Assembly: GCA_016927565.1 (NCBI GenBank)
Contig: JAFGMK010000007.1
Coordinates: 1-36,708 of the forward strand
Length of the DNA stretch: 36,708 nt
Origin: Minisyncoccota bacterium
GTDB taxonomy: Bacteria > Patescibacteriota > Microgenomatia > PFEM01 > JAFGMK01
Reading direction: 5' to 3'
Shown: positions 8,418 through 16,332 of the stretch, piece after piece
How positions within the stretch are numbered: position 1 is the stretch's first letter
How the letters are laid out: each line of letters begins with the position of its first letter
Notes under the pieces: generated by a model
What the model saw: only the letters and a program-made list of their open reading frames with translations
Database searches by the model: none
What the model was told of the DNA's origin: nothing
Made by a program: the position numbers and the translations under genes

Positions 8418-9116
8418 ATGCTGATTTTGCATGGGGATAATTTGGCTGCCAGCCGTGAGGCGCTGGTTTTAGAAAAGGAACGAGCCGGAGTTGAGGGCCG
8501 GGAAATTGTTGATTTGTCAGCGCGCCACCTAGAACTGGAAACCCTTAAACAATCTCTGGAATCACCCTCTTTTTTTAAAAGTGAACGCTTAGTGGTTATA
8601 GAAAGTCTTTTCAGCCTTCCCGGATCAGCCAGAAAAGAGCGACTGCTGAAATATCTGAAAAAAGAGGAAATTAAAGTTAAACTAATTTTCTGGGAATCCA
8701 AACAACTTGACGGCCGCAGCTTGCGCCCATTTGCTTCTCAGGCGCAGATAAGACTTTTTAAACTGCCGGCCTTAATCTTTAAGTTTCTTGATTCTTTGAA
8801 TCCGAAGAATTCAAAAACGGCTCTTTTACTCCTTAACAATACCCTTAAAAATCAACCGCCGGAATTAGTTTTTTATTTGCTTTGCCGTCGGATCAGAGAT
8901 TTGATCGTGGTGAAGGATTTAGGTAAAAAAGGTTTGGCCGGCCTGGCTCCCTGGCAGCAGGCGAGGCTTCTGACTCAGGCCGGCTTCTTCAGTCTTGAAA
9001 AATTGATTGAAATTTATGCTGTTTGTTTGAAAATAGACTGGGAGCAAAAGACCGGCCGCTCCTGGCATTCTCTGGAAGGAGAACTTGACTTGCTGGTTTT
9101 AAGTTTATTAGAATGA
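8418..9116 (+). CDS. holA: DNA polymerase III subunit delta (clamp-loader)
   Basis: 232 aa, against about 340 in well-studied bacteria. Delta opens the sliding clamp within the clamp-loader complex. The N-terminus LILHGDNLAASREALVLEK matches the family's entry strand and loop, residues 35-110 form the degenerate AAA+ region (SFFKSERLVVIESLF, then IKVKLIFWESKQLDG), and the C-terminal collar-like region carries the typical ending (IDWEQKTGRSWHSLEGELDL). Walker A is absent, as normal for delta. The shortening falls in the middle and lid region; compact HolA proteins are usual in reduced CPR genomes. It follows the EF-Tu-like gene by 13 nt, and a promoter for the next operon is embedded in its last codons. 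Confidence 0.82.
   Translation: MLILHGDNLAASREALVLEKERAGVEGREIVDLSARHLELETLKQSLESPSFFKSERLVVIESLFSLPGSARKERLLKYLKKEEIKVKLIFWESKQLDGRSLRPFASQAQIRLFKLPALIFKFLDSLNPKNSKTALLLLNNTLKNQPPELVFYLLCRRIRDLIVVKDLGKKGLAGLAPWQQARLLTQAGFFSLEKLIEIYAVCLKIDWEQKTGRSWHSLEGELDLLVLSLLE
9086..9115 (+). promoter_or_regulatory. Promoter of the phosphohexomutase operon
   Basis: The -35 TTGACT (9086-9091) and -10 TAGAAT (9110-9115) are 18 bp apart and lie over the last codons of holA. The predicted start near 9122 gives a leader of about 42 nt that ends with AAGGAGG (9154-9160), seen just before the ATG at 9164. Confidence 0.6.
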
Positions 9117-9163
9117 AAAACTCTCGCCCTTTTATTTTTTAACAAAACTAATCAAGGAGGTTT

Positions 9164-10558
9164 ATGAAAATCAATCCCGCCATCTTCCGTTCTACTGATA
9201 TCCGGGGTGAAAATGATAAAGATCTGACGCCGGAGACTGTCGAGATGATCGGCCGGGGATTCGGAACCTATTTATCCCGAAAGGGAACCGGGGATTGTCT
9301 CCTTGGCCGCGATACCCGCTTAACTTCAGAAAGATTCAGCGCCGCTTTTAAAAAAGGCCTTCTTTCAACCGGTTGCAATGTTTTCGATATGGGATTAGCT
9401 CTTTCCTCGGCGATTTACCATGCCCGGAAGTATTATCAAATCGACGGAGCGGCAATGGTGACTGCCAGTCACAATCCGCCTCATTACAACGGCTTTAAAC
9501 TTTGCTCAGGAATTAATGCCATTGTCGATTCGGAAATTCAGGATCTCAAGGAAATCATTCTTAAGGGGAATTTTGTTCAAGGACGGGGAGAGGAAAAAGA
9601 ACTGCCGCAGGCCAATGAAATTTATTACCAGGAAATTCTGAAGAGAGTTAGTCTGAATCGGAAGTTGAAAGTGGTTCTGGAGGCCGGCCACGGAACGCCG
9701 GCCTTATTTATCCCTCAGTTTTTAGAGAAATTGGGATGCGAGGTGATAGTTCTTCATCCTGAGGTTGATTCAAATTTTCCCGCGGGTGTGCCTGATCCGG
9801 TCAATCCCGAATTCCGCCGAACCTGCGAACGGGCAGTGGTGGATAATCAGGCTGATATCGGTATTGTTATGGATGCTGACGGTGACCGGGCCGGATTCAT
9901 TGACGAAAAAGGTAAGATCTGGATGGGTGACATGATTTTGGATTTGTTTATCCGCGACTTTCTTCCCCGTAATCCCGGTGCCAAAGTAGTGGTGGAATTG
10001 AAAGATTCCGAAGTGGTAGTCGAAGACACTAAAAGACTGGGCGGCGTGCCGGTTTTCGGCCGGACAGGTCATGCCCTTTTAGACCACAAAGTCTTTGAAG
10101 AAAAGGCTTTGTTATGCGGCGAGATGAGCTGTCACTATTGGATTACCAAAGACTGGTATGTTTTTGATGATGCCATTATGGCAATGGCTCATGTTCTCCG
10201 GATCCTTTCTGAAACCGAAAAAACTCTTTCTCAATTGATGGCTCAAATTCCCCAATATCCGGCTACTCCGGAAATTCGCTTCGCTTGTCCGGAAGAAAAG
10301 AAAGTAGAAATTATTAAAAAGGCAGTGAATTATTTTAAAGACAAATGTGATCAGGCAATAACAATAGACGGAATTCGAGGGTATAAATACAATGGTTGGT
10401 TTCTCCTAAGAAAATCAAATACCCAACCCCTGCTTACTGCCAGAGCCGAAGCCAAAACCGAAGCTGATCTGGAAAAGCTGAAAAAATTTATTGCTGACCA
10501 CTTAAAATCCTATCCCGAGATAAATTTCGACTGGGAACGGGTTTATGATATCACCTAA
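9164..10558 (+). CDS. manB: Phosphomannomutase / phosphoglucomutase
   Basis: 464 aa, normal length for the alpha-D-phosphohexomutase family, which interconverts hexose-1- and hexose-6-phosphates. The four signature loops are present: the phosphoserine loop TASHNPPHYNG (about 101-111), the Mg-binding DADGDRAG (about 237-244), the sugar-binding GEMSCHYW, and the phosphate-binding RKSNTQPLLTARAEA near the C-terminus. The SNT form of the last loop is the type seen in the dual-specificity PMM/PGM enzymes of the AlgC group. The start has the best ribosome binding site in the window. It overlaps the mannose-6-phosphate isomerase-like gene by 14 nt. In context it would link GH94-derived sugar-1-phosphate to glycolysis and to GDP-mannose or UDP-glucose supply. 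Gene symbol by family analogy. Confidence 0.95.
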   Translation: MKINPAIFRSTDIRGENDKDLTPETVEMIGRGFGTYLSRKGTGDCLLGRDTRLTSERFSAAFKKGLLSTGCNVFDMGLALSSAIYHARKYYQIDGAAMVTASHNPPHYNGFKLCSGINAIVDSEIQDLKEIILKGNFVQGRGEEKELPQANEIYYQEILKRVSLNRKLKVVLEAGHGTPALFIPQFLEKLGCEVIVLHPEVDSNFPAGVPDPVNPEFRRTCERAVVDNQADIGIVMDADGDRAGFIDEKGKIWMGDMILDLFIRDFLPRNPGAKVVVELKDSEVVVEDTKRLGGVPVFGRTGHALLDHKVFEEKALLCGEMSCHYWITKDWYVFDDAIMAMAHVLRILSETEKTLSQLMAQIPQYPATPEIRFACPEEKKVEIIKKAVNYFKDKCDQAITIDGIRGYKYNGWFLLRKSNTQPLLTARAEAKTEADLEKLKKFIADHLKSYPEINFDWERVYDIT

Positions 10559-11753
10559 AAAAATCTACCTCGTGGCGCCGAGTTTGATTCCCCAGCCAAC
10601 CTGGGGGGGGAAATATATTTTGGAAGCAAAAGGCTGGCAGAATAAAGGCGGTTTTAAAGACCGGAAGATTGGTCAGTCCTACGAGCTTTTTTCCGGGAGT
10701 TTTCTCGATGTCGAAAGCAACACCTCTGCCAGCAAAGAGTTTGGCGGTTGGCTCGGCAATTCAAGCGATGTTAGGACCGCTGTTTATCAGGGAAAAAAAG
10801 CCAATCTGGTCAAACTGGAAAAGCTGATCGCTTCCGATCCGAAACTGATCTTAGGGCCGAAGGTTCTTAAGACTCACGGCCGAAAGCCGGGAATTTTGAT
10901 TAAATTTACTCAGGCTCTGGGCAATTCTTTCCAAATTCATATCGGACAAAGAATAGTCTCCAAAAAATGGCAGGCCAAAGCCGAAAGCTGGTATTATCTT
11001 GAACCCGGACTGCTTACTCTGGGCCTTAGGAAAAAGACAAAGCCGGTAGAGTTTAAAAAATGCTGTCAGCGAATAGATGCGGCTCTTAATCAAATCAGTC
11101 TGGAAATAAAAAAAAACCGGAAAACAGCGGCTGACGGCCGGAGCGAAGCTTTAAAAATAGTGAAACGGGAGAATCCCTGGTTATACGTCAATCTGGTTAC
11201 CGCCAAAAAGGATGATTTGATTGACCTGAGCGAAGGCGGTCTGCATCACTCCTGGGAAGAAGATTCTTCCCGGTTTCCTTTGGGAAATCTGGTCTATGAA
11301 CTTTGCCAGGACGTGATGGATCCGGTATCAACTCTCCGTTGTTTTGACCGGGGCAAGATCAAAGATGACGGCAGTCTCCGGAAGCTTGATATCAGCGATT
11401 ATTTTCGCTATCTTAACTCTCAGCCCGAATACAATAATCCTGAAAACCACCGTCTAAGGCCCAAGCTTGTCTGGTCGGGAACTAAGGGCAAAATTGAAGC
11501 TCTCTTAAGAACCGGAAATTACTGTCTCGATCGGTTTAAATTGAAAGGCAGTTATCAAGGCGAATCAGCCCGGACCCGGGATTCCTACCATCATCTTTTT
11601 GTCCAGGAAGGAAGGGTTTTTATCAAAGCCGGCAGAAGGGGGTTGGTCCTGACTCGGTGCCACAGCGCTTTTATTCCCGCCGCCATCGGCGCTTATGAAT
11701 TGATGCCGCTTGGTAAGAAAGAGGCGGTAATTTTAAAAACCTTTGTTAATTAA
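10545..11753 (+). CDS. manA: Type I mannose-6-phosphate isomerase-like protein
   Basis: 402 aa. PMI interconverts fructose-6-phosphate and mannose-6-phosphate with a zinc ion. The N-terminus has the family's WGG turn (PTWGGKYI, 18-25). The metal-site motif Q-x-H is FQIHIG (Q130, H132), followed by KAESWYYLEPG with Glu147 at the position of the third ligand. The C-terminal cupin has YHHLFVQEGRVFIKAG and FIPAAIGAYELMPL. The distal His ligand could not be fixed by eye; the His-rich LHHSWEED segment is a candidate. The ATG lies 14 nt inside manB, so translation is coupled. Its pairing with manB and the SIS gene supports a hexose-phosphate role. Divergence is considerable, so the exact sugar specificity is uncertain. 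Confidence 0.85.
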   Translation: MISPKKIYLVAPSLIPQPTWGGKYILEAKGWQNKGGFKDRKIGQSYELFSGSFLDVESNTSASKEFGGWLGNSSDVRTAVYQGKKANLVKLEKLIASDPKLILGPKVLKTHGRKPGILIKFTQALGNSFQIHIGQRIVSKKWQAKAESWYYLEPGLLTLGLRKKTKPVEFKKCCQRIDAALNQISLEIKKNRKTAADGRSEALKIVKRENPWLYVNLVTAKKDDLIDLSEGGLHHSWEEDSSRFPLGNLVYELCQDVMDPVSTLRCFDRGKIKDDGSLRKLDISDYFRYLNSQPEYNNPENHRLRPKLVWSGTKGKIEALLRTGNYCLDRFKLKGSYQGESARTRDSYHHLFVQEGRVFIKAGRRGLVLTRCHSAFIPAAIGAYELMPLGKKEAVILKTFVN

Positions 11754-11781
11754 TTTAACCGCATTCAAGAAAGGGAGGCAG

Positions 11782-12696
11782 ATGAAAATTCCCAATTTGG
11801 ATCAAATCGTTTACCAGTCCCTGAGGTTTTTTAAAAAAAGGCCGCCGCCCCGATTGGATCTGTCAGGATATAAATTACCCTTTGTTATCGGCAGTGGCAA
11901 TGCTTACAATACCGGCCGGGTTATCTTCGGCAATCAGGCGGCTGTTTTCGCCGATGAGAGTAATTTTAAAACAAAGCTCGAAGCTTTCAGGCCGATGATT
12001 AAAAAAGGTTTGATTAGCCGGGCTTTGATTATTTCTTCTTCGGGCGAAAAAGATTCAATCTGGGAAGTTAAGCTGGCTAAAAAACAAGGCTTAGAAACAA
12101 CCCTGATGACTTGTTCGCAAAATTGCACTGCCGGAAAATTTGCCGATAAAATGTTAGTTTATCCCAAGATTCCGGAGCCTTATACTTATAACACTTCTAC
12201 TTATTTGGGGATGATTCTTTCTTCAACCGGTGAGGCAGTTGACCTGATCTGGAATTTTATCAGGAAAACAGAATTACCGGCCAATTTCTCTTCTTACAGG
12301 GCTTATGCTTTTATTCTTCCGGATGAATGTCTCAATATCTGTCCGATGATTGAGATTAAAAAAAGCGAACTTTTCGGCGGTCGTTTGGCCATCCGTGCTT
12401 TTACTCAGGGACATGCCCGCCATGCCAAATTTCTGGTCCGTTGGGAACGGGAGCTGGTAATCTCCTTTGGTTTTAAAAACCAGTATTTTGGCCTGCCCCG
12501 GCATCGTTGGGAGCTTGAACTGCCGGAGCGGGGGGGGTTTGGTTTGATGCTGGCCCTGACTTATTTTCTGATTGGCCGAATTCAAGCCGCCAAGCCGGCT
12601 TATTTCAAAGAACACTTAGAAAAATTCTGCCGTGACTATGGTCCTGCGGCTTATGGAAAAGATCAATCCTTCTCCATAATTGTTCCCGGAAGTTAA
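11782..12696 (+). CDS. SIS-fold sugar-phosphate isomerase-like protein
   Basis: 304 aa from the ATG at 11782, preferred to the frame's first possible start at 11743 because AAGGGAGG lies 5-10 nt upstream. Two SIS-like pieces are visible: FVIGSGNAYNTGRV (about 25-38) for the glycine-rich first loop, and ALIISSSGEKDSIWEVKLAK (about 80-99), matching the SSSG-type phosphosugar loop. PYTYNTSTYLGMILSSTGE resembles the motif of bifunctional phosphoglucose/phosphomannose isomerases. The final half is more divergent. Likely role: an aldose/ketose phosphate isomerase (glucose- or mannose-6-phosphate), which would complete the set with the two preceding genes. No separate promoter is seen, so it is probably in the same operon. 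Confidence 0.7.
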   Translation: MKIPNLDQIVYQSLRFFKKRPPPRLDLSGYKLPFVIGSGNAYNTGRVIFGNQAAVFADESNFKTKLEAFRPMIKKGLISRALIISSSGEKDSIWEVKLAKKQGLETTLMTCSQNCTAGKFADKMLVYPKIPEPYTYNTSTYLGMILSSTGEAVDLIWNFIRKTELPANFSSYRAYAFILPDECLNICPMIEIKKSELFGGRLAIRAFTQGHARHAKFLVRWERELVISFGFKNQYFGLPRHRWELELPERGGFGLMLALTYFLIGRIQAAKPAYFKEHLEKFCRDYGPAAYGKDQSFSIIVPGS

Positions 12697-12704
12697 GTTG
12701 TTAG

Positions 12705-12734
12705 TTGACTTGTTAACTGCTGCCCTGCCATAAT
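12705..12734 (+). promoter_or_regulatory. Leaderless-type promoter of ppsA-eno-gpmI-acs
   Basis: The -35 TTGACT (12705-12710) and -10 CATAAT (12729-12734) are 18 bp apart. The -10 ends 6 nt before the ATG at 12741, so transcription should start at or next to the start codon. The -35 lies between the arms of a small inverted repeat, AGTTAA (12691-12696) and TTAACT (12713-12718), which may be an operator. Confidence 0.65.
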
Positions 12735-12740
12735 GAAACA

Positions 12741-15050
12741 ATGACAGCAAAAACCTCAAAAAGGGATAAATATATTCTTTGGTTTGATGAAATTGACAAA
12801 GAGGACTTATCTTTAGTCGGCGGGAAGGGGGCAAATTTAGGCGAAATGATTGCGGCTGATCTGCCGGTGCCGCCGGGTTTTGTAGTCGCGGTTAAAGCTT
12901 ACCGGGAATTTTTGAGTCAAAACCAGATTCAACCGAAAATAAAAGAGATCCTAAAGAGTTGTGATCGAAACGATCCGGAATCCTTTCAAACGGCTTCAGA
13001 TAAAATTAAAAAGATTATCCTCCGAGGTAAAATTCCCCCATTGATTGCCCGGGAAATAATGCAGGCCTACCTAAAACTGAATCATGGTTTAAAAAATGTT
13101 TTGGTAGCAGTTCGTTCATCAGCCACGGCTGAGGATTTGCCGGGTGCTTCTTTTGCCGGCCAGCAGGCAACTTTTTTGAATATCCGAGGTGAGTCAGCGG
13201 TTGTGGACCGGGTCCGGGCCTGCTGGGCTTCTTTATTTGAATCACGGGCGATTTTTTACCGGCAGGAGCAGGGTTTTGACCACTTCAAAGTCAGCATCGC
13301 CGTTCCCGTACAGGAAATGATTCAATCGGAGATTTCCGGAGTCATGTTCACCATTGATCCGATTACCAGCGAGAAGAATCGAATTTTAATCGAAGCTATT
13401 TATGGTCTGGGAGAATTAATTGTCCGCGGCGAAGTTATTCCTGACCGCTACATTGTTGACCGCCGGAAAATGAAATTAATCCATAAAACCATCGGCAACC
13501 AATCTATCCAATTAATCAAAGTGGGGGATTCCACCAGACGGCGTCGGGTTCCCGCCCAGCAGCGGGAAAAACAAAAGCTGGCTGACTCTAAAGTAATTGA
13601 GCTGGCTAAAATCGGCAGCAAAATTCATCAGCACTATTATTTTCCCCAGGATATTGAATGGGGTTTAAAGAAAAACAAGTTTTATATTTTGCAAACCCGG
13701 CCGGTAACAAGTTTTGCCGGAGATGATAAAAAAAGTTCAAAAGAACAGGCACGGCTTCAGATTAAATTACCGGTTCTGGTTAAGGGTGAATCGGCTTCAC
13801 CGGGCCTGGCTATCGGAACGGTTAAAATTGTTCCCTCTTCCAAAGCTATCGGCAAGGTAAAAAGAGGCGACATCTTGGTTACCCGAATGACGACGCCAGA
13901 TTTTGTACCGGCAATGAAAAAAGTGGCGGCGATTGTGACTGACCAGGGCGGTCAAACTTCGCACGCTGCCATTGTCAGCCGCGAACTGGGCTTGCCCTGC
14001 GTTATCGGCAGCCAACAGGCAACCAAACTTTTAAAAGACGGGATGGTGGTTACGGTTGATGCTACCAGCGGCAATATATATAAAGGAGGGATTGATTTAA
14101 GGGGAAAATCAATCAAGGGTAAATCCCGCTCCTGGCTCAAAAGCGATTCTCCTCTGGTAAAAACAGCCACTAAGCTTTACCTTAACCTGGCGGATCCGGA
14201 TCAGGCAAGGCAAATGTCTAATCAAAATGTCGACGGGGTCGGTTTATTGAGAGCTGAATTCATGATGGCTCAAATCGGTATTCATCCCAAAAAAATGCTG
14301 AAAGATCGAAAAGGCAGGGAATTTATCACCTGTCTGACTCAGGGACTAAAAACTTTTTGCGAAAGTTTTGCTCCCCGGCCGGTTGTTTACCGGGCAAGCG
14401 ATTTTAAAACTAACGAATATCGCAATCTCAAGGGAGGAGGCCAGTTTGAACCGGAAGAAGAAAATCCTCTTCTCGGTTTTCGGGGAGCTTATCGTTATCT
14501 GGCTGATCCTGAAGTTTTTGAACTGGAATTAGCTGCCATCTTAAAAGTACGGAATAAATACCATCTGCGAAATTTGTGGTTGATGATTCCTTTTGTCAGA
14601 ACTCCCCGAGAGTTGATGGAGGTTAAAAGAATAGTGGTTGCTAACGGCTTATCCAGAAGTCCCTCTTTTAAGCTTTGGCTGATGGTGGAAATTCCCAGTA
14701 ATGTGGTTTTACTGGACGAATTTATTGCGGTGGGAATTGACGGCGTTTCTATCGGGTCCAACGACCTGACAATGATGATGCTGGGAATTGATCGGGACAA
14801 TACTGTTCTTAAGGAAACTTTTGATGAAAGAAATCCGGCGGTTCTTTGGGCGCTTGAAAAAACTATCAGAAAATGCCAGAAACTGGGGATTTCCTGTTCA
14901 ATCTGCGGTCAGGCGCCTTCTCTTTATCCGACTTTGGTAGAAAAATTAGTCGAGTGGGGGATTACCAGTATTTCCGTTTCTCCAGACAGGATTGATCAAA
15001 CCAGGAAACTTATTTATGCCGCTGAGGAAAAAATAGTCAATAAAAAATAG
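12741..15050 (+). CDS. ppsA: Phosphoenolpyruvate synthase (pyruvate, water dikinase)
   Basis: 769 aa, close to the usual 790. It converts pyruvate plus ATP into PEP, AMP and phosphate, the entry step of gluconeogenesis. Domains in order: an N-terminal ATP-grasp (SLVGGKGANLGEM, 24-36; VRSSATAEDLPGASFAGQQ; GVMFTIDP), a central swivelling phosphohistidine domain with GGQTSHAAIVSREL (catalytic His408), and a C-terminal PEP/pyruvate-binding TIM barrel with VGLLRAEFM, SIGSNDLTMMMLGIDRD and SCSICGQAPS carrying the catalytic Cys. All key residues are present. PPDK is less likely because the gene lacks the extra length of that family. No ribosome binding site is present, consistent with a leaderless mRNA. 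First gene of an operon with enolase 4 nt downstream. Confidence 0.95.
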   Translation: MTAKTSKRDKYILWFDEIDKEDLSLVGGKGANLGEMIAADLPVPPGFVVAVKAYREFLSQNQIQPKIKEILKSCDRNDPESFQTASDKIKKIILRGKIPPLIAREIMQAYLKLNHGLKNVLVAVRSSATAEDLPGASFAGQQATFLNIRGESAVVDRVRACWASLFESRAIFYRQEQGFDHFKVSIAVPVQEMIQSEISGVMFTIDPITSEKNRILIEAIYGLGELIVRGEVIPDRYIVDRRKMKLIHKTIGNQSIQLIKVGDSTRRRRVPAQQREKQKLADSKVIELAKIGSKIHQHYYFPQDIEWGLKKNKFYILQTRPVTSFAGDDKKSSKEQARLQIKLPVLVKGESASPGLAIGTVKIVPSSKAIGKVKRGDILVTRMTTPDFVPAMKKVAAIVTDQGGQTSHAAIVSRELGLPCVIGSQQATKLLKDGMVVTVDATSGNIYKGGIDLRGKSIKGKSRSWLKSDSPLVKTATKLYLNLADPDQARQMSNQNVDGVGLLRAEFMMAQIGIHPKKMLKDRKGREFITCLTQGLKTFCESFAPRPVVYRASDFKTNEYRNLKGGGQFEPEEENPLLGFRGAYRYLADPEVFELELAAILKVRNKYHLRNLWLMIPFVRTPRELMEVKRIVVANGLSRSPSFKLWLMVEIPSNVVLLDEFIAVGIDGVSIGSNDLTMMMLGIDRDNTVLKETFDERNPAVLWALEKTIRKCQKLGISCSICGQAPSLYPTLVEKLVEWGITSISVSPDRIDQTRKLIYAAEEKIVNKK

Positions 15051-15054
15051 AAAA

Positions 15055-16320
15055 ATGGCCAAAGGAACGATTCGAAAAATCCAAGCCAGAGAAATTCTCG
15101 ATTCCCGAGGAAATCCGACAATTGAAACCAGAGTGGAGCTTGAGGAGGGCGATGTCGGGATTGCTTCAGTTCCTTCCGGAACTGCAGTCGGAAGATATGA
15201 AGCTTTTGAATTGAGGGATCACGATCCGAAAAGATACCGGGGAATGGGGGTTTTGTCAGCCGTCAATAATGTCCACCAGAAAATTGCACCTGTCATCCTG
15301 GGTCAGGAAACTACCAATCAGAAACAGATCGATCAGCAACTGATTCAATTGGACGGCTCCCGGGATAAATCAAAATTGGGAGTCAATGCGATTCTTTCTG
15401 TTTCTCAGGCTGTTTGCCGGGCCGGCGCCAATGTCAGAAAGGTCCCTCTTTATCAGCACGTTGCCGACCTTTTCGGTGAAAAAAAAGAAATGACAATGCC
15501 GGTTCCGCTTTTTAACTTGATTAACGGAGGCAAGCATGGAGCGGGAAATCTAGACTTTCAGGAATTTTTAATTTTGCCTTTTTTCCAGACTTTTGCCAAA
15601 GCCTTGCAAGCCGGATCGGAAATCTATCATCTGGTCGGTGAGGTTCTGATTCGCCACGGAGCTATTCACAGCGTTGGTGATGAGGGAGGTTTTGCTCCTA
15701 ATCTTTTTACCAATTTGGACGCTTTTGAGGTTCTAATAGAGGCGATAAAAGAATCAGGGATCGTTTTGGGTCAGAATGTTTTTTTAGGTTTGGACGTTGC
15801 CGCTACCTTTTTTTATCAGAATAACCGGTATCGGATCCGCGACCGCAGTGTTCCTTTAACCCCCGGTGAACTTATTGACTACTATGCTGATTTAAATCGG
15901 CAATACCCGCTTTATCTTCTGGAGGACGGTTTGGTTGAAGACGACTGGTCAGGCTGGCAGGAGCTAACTGCCCGATTGAATGAGGTTGTTATTGTCGGTG
16001 ATGACCTTTTGGTGACCAACCGACACCGGATTAAGCAAGCCGCAAGGAAAAAGGCTTGTTCGGCGATTTTGGTCAAGCCCAATCAGGTAGGAACAATTAG
16101 TGAAAGCCTGGAAGTGGTTAGAGCTGCCCGAAAAGCGAAATGGAAAGTGATCGTTTCTCATCGCTCCGGGGAAACGGAGGATAATTTTATTGCCGATTTT
16201 GCTCTGGGGGTTGGCGCTGATATGGTCAAGTTCGGCGCTCCGGCCCGAGGCGAGCGAGTTATGAAATACAATCGTCTGCTGATGATCGAAGAAGAACTGA
16301 AAAAAAATGCCCGATTGTGA
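15055..16320 (+). CDS. eno: Enolase with altered mobile loop
   Basis: 421 aa, normal length; interconverts 2-phosphoglycerate and PEP. Identity is clear from AREILDSRGNPTIE, INGGKH (H161), SVGDEGGFAPN (E210 region), FLGLDVAA, LEDGLVEDDW, VGDDLLVTN, ILVKPNQVGT and VSHRSGETEDN. These cover the metal ligands, the general acid/base Glu and the catalytic Lys. One feature is odd: the flexible loop that is usually PSGASTG is PSGTAVG (40-46), so the Ser that in studied enolases helps bind the second Mg is Ala. The region after the second catalytic Lys is VKFGAPARGER instead of the usual KTGS/CGS form. There is no ribosome binding site; the start is 4 nt after ppsA, suggesting coupling. Active enolase is likely but kinetics may differ. 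Confidence 0.95.
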   Translation: MAKGTIRKIQAREILDSRGNPTIETRVELEEGDVGIASVPSGTAVGRYEAFELRDHDPKRYRGMGVLSAVNNVHQKIAPVILGQETTNQKQIDQQLIQLDGSRDKSKLGVNAILSVSQAVCRAGANVRKVPLYQHVADLFGEKKEMTMPVPLFNLINGGKHGAGNLDFQEFLILPFFQTFAKALQAGSEIYHLVGEVLIRHGAIHSVGDEGGFAPNLFTNLDAFEVLIEAIKESGIVLGQNVFLGLDVAATFFYQNNRYRIRDRSVPLTPGELIDYYADLNRQYPLYLLEDGLVEDDWSGWQELTARLNEVVIVGDDLLVTNRHRIKQAARKKACSAILVKPNQVGTISESLEVVRAARKAKWKVIVSHRSGETEDNFIADFALGVGADMVKFGAPARGERVMKYNRLLMIEEELKKNARL

Positions 16321-16332
16321 ACTCAAAGACTT

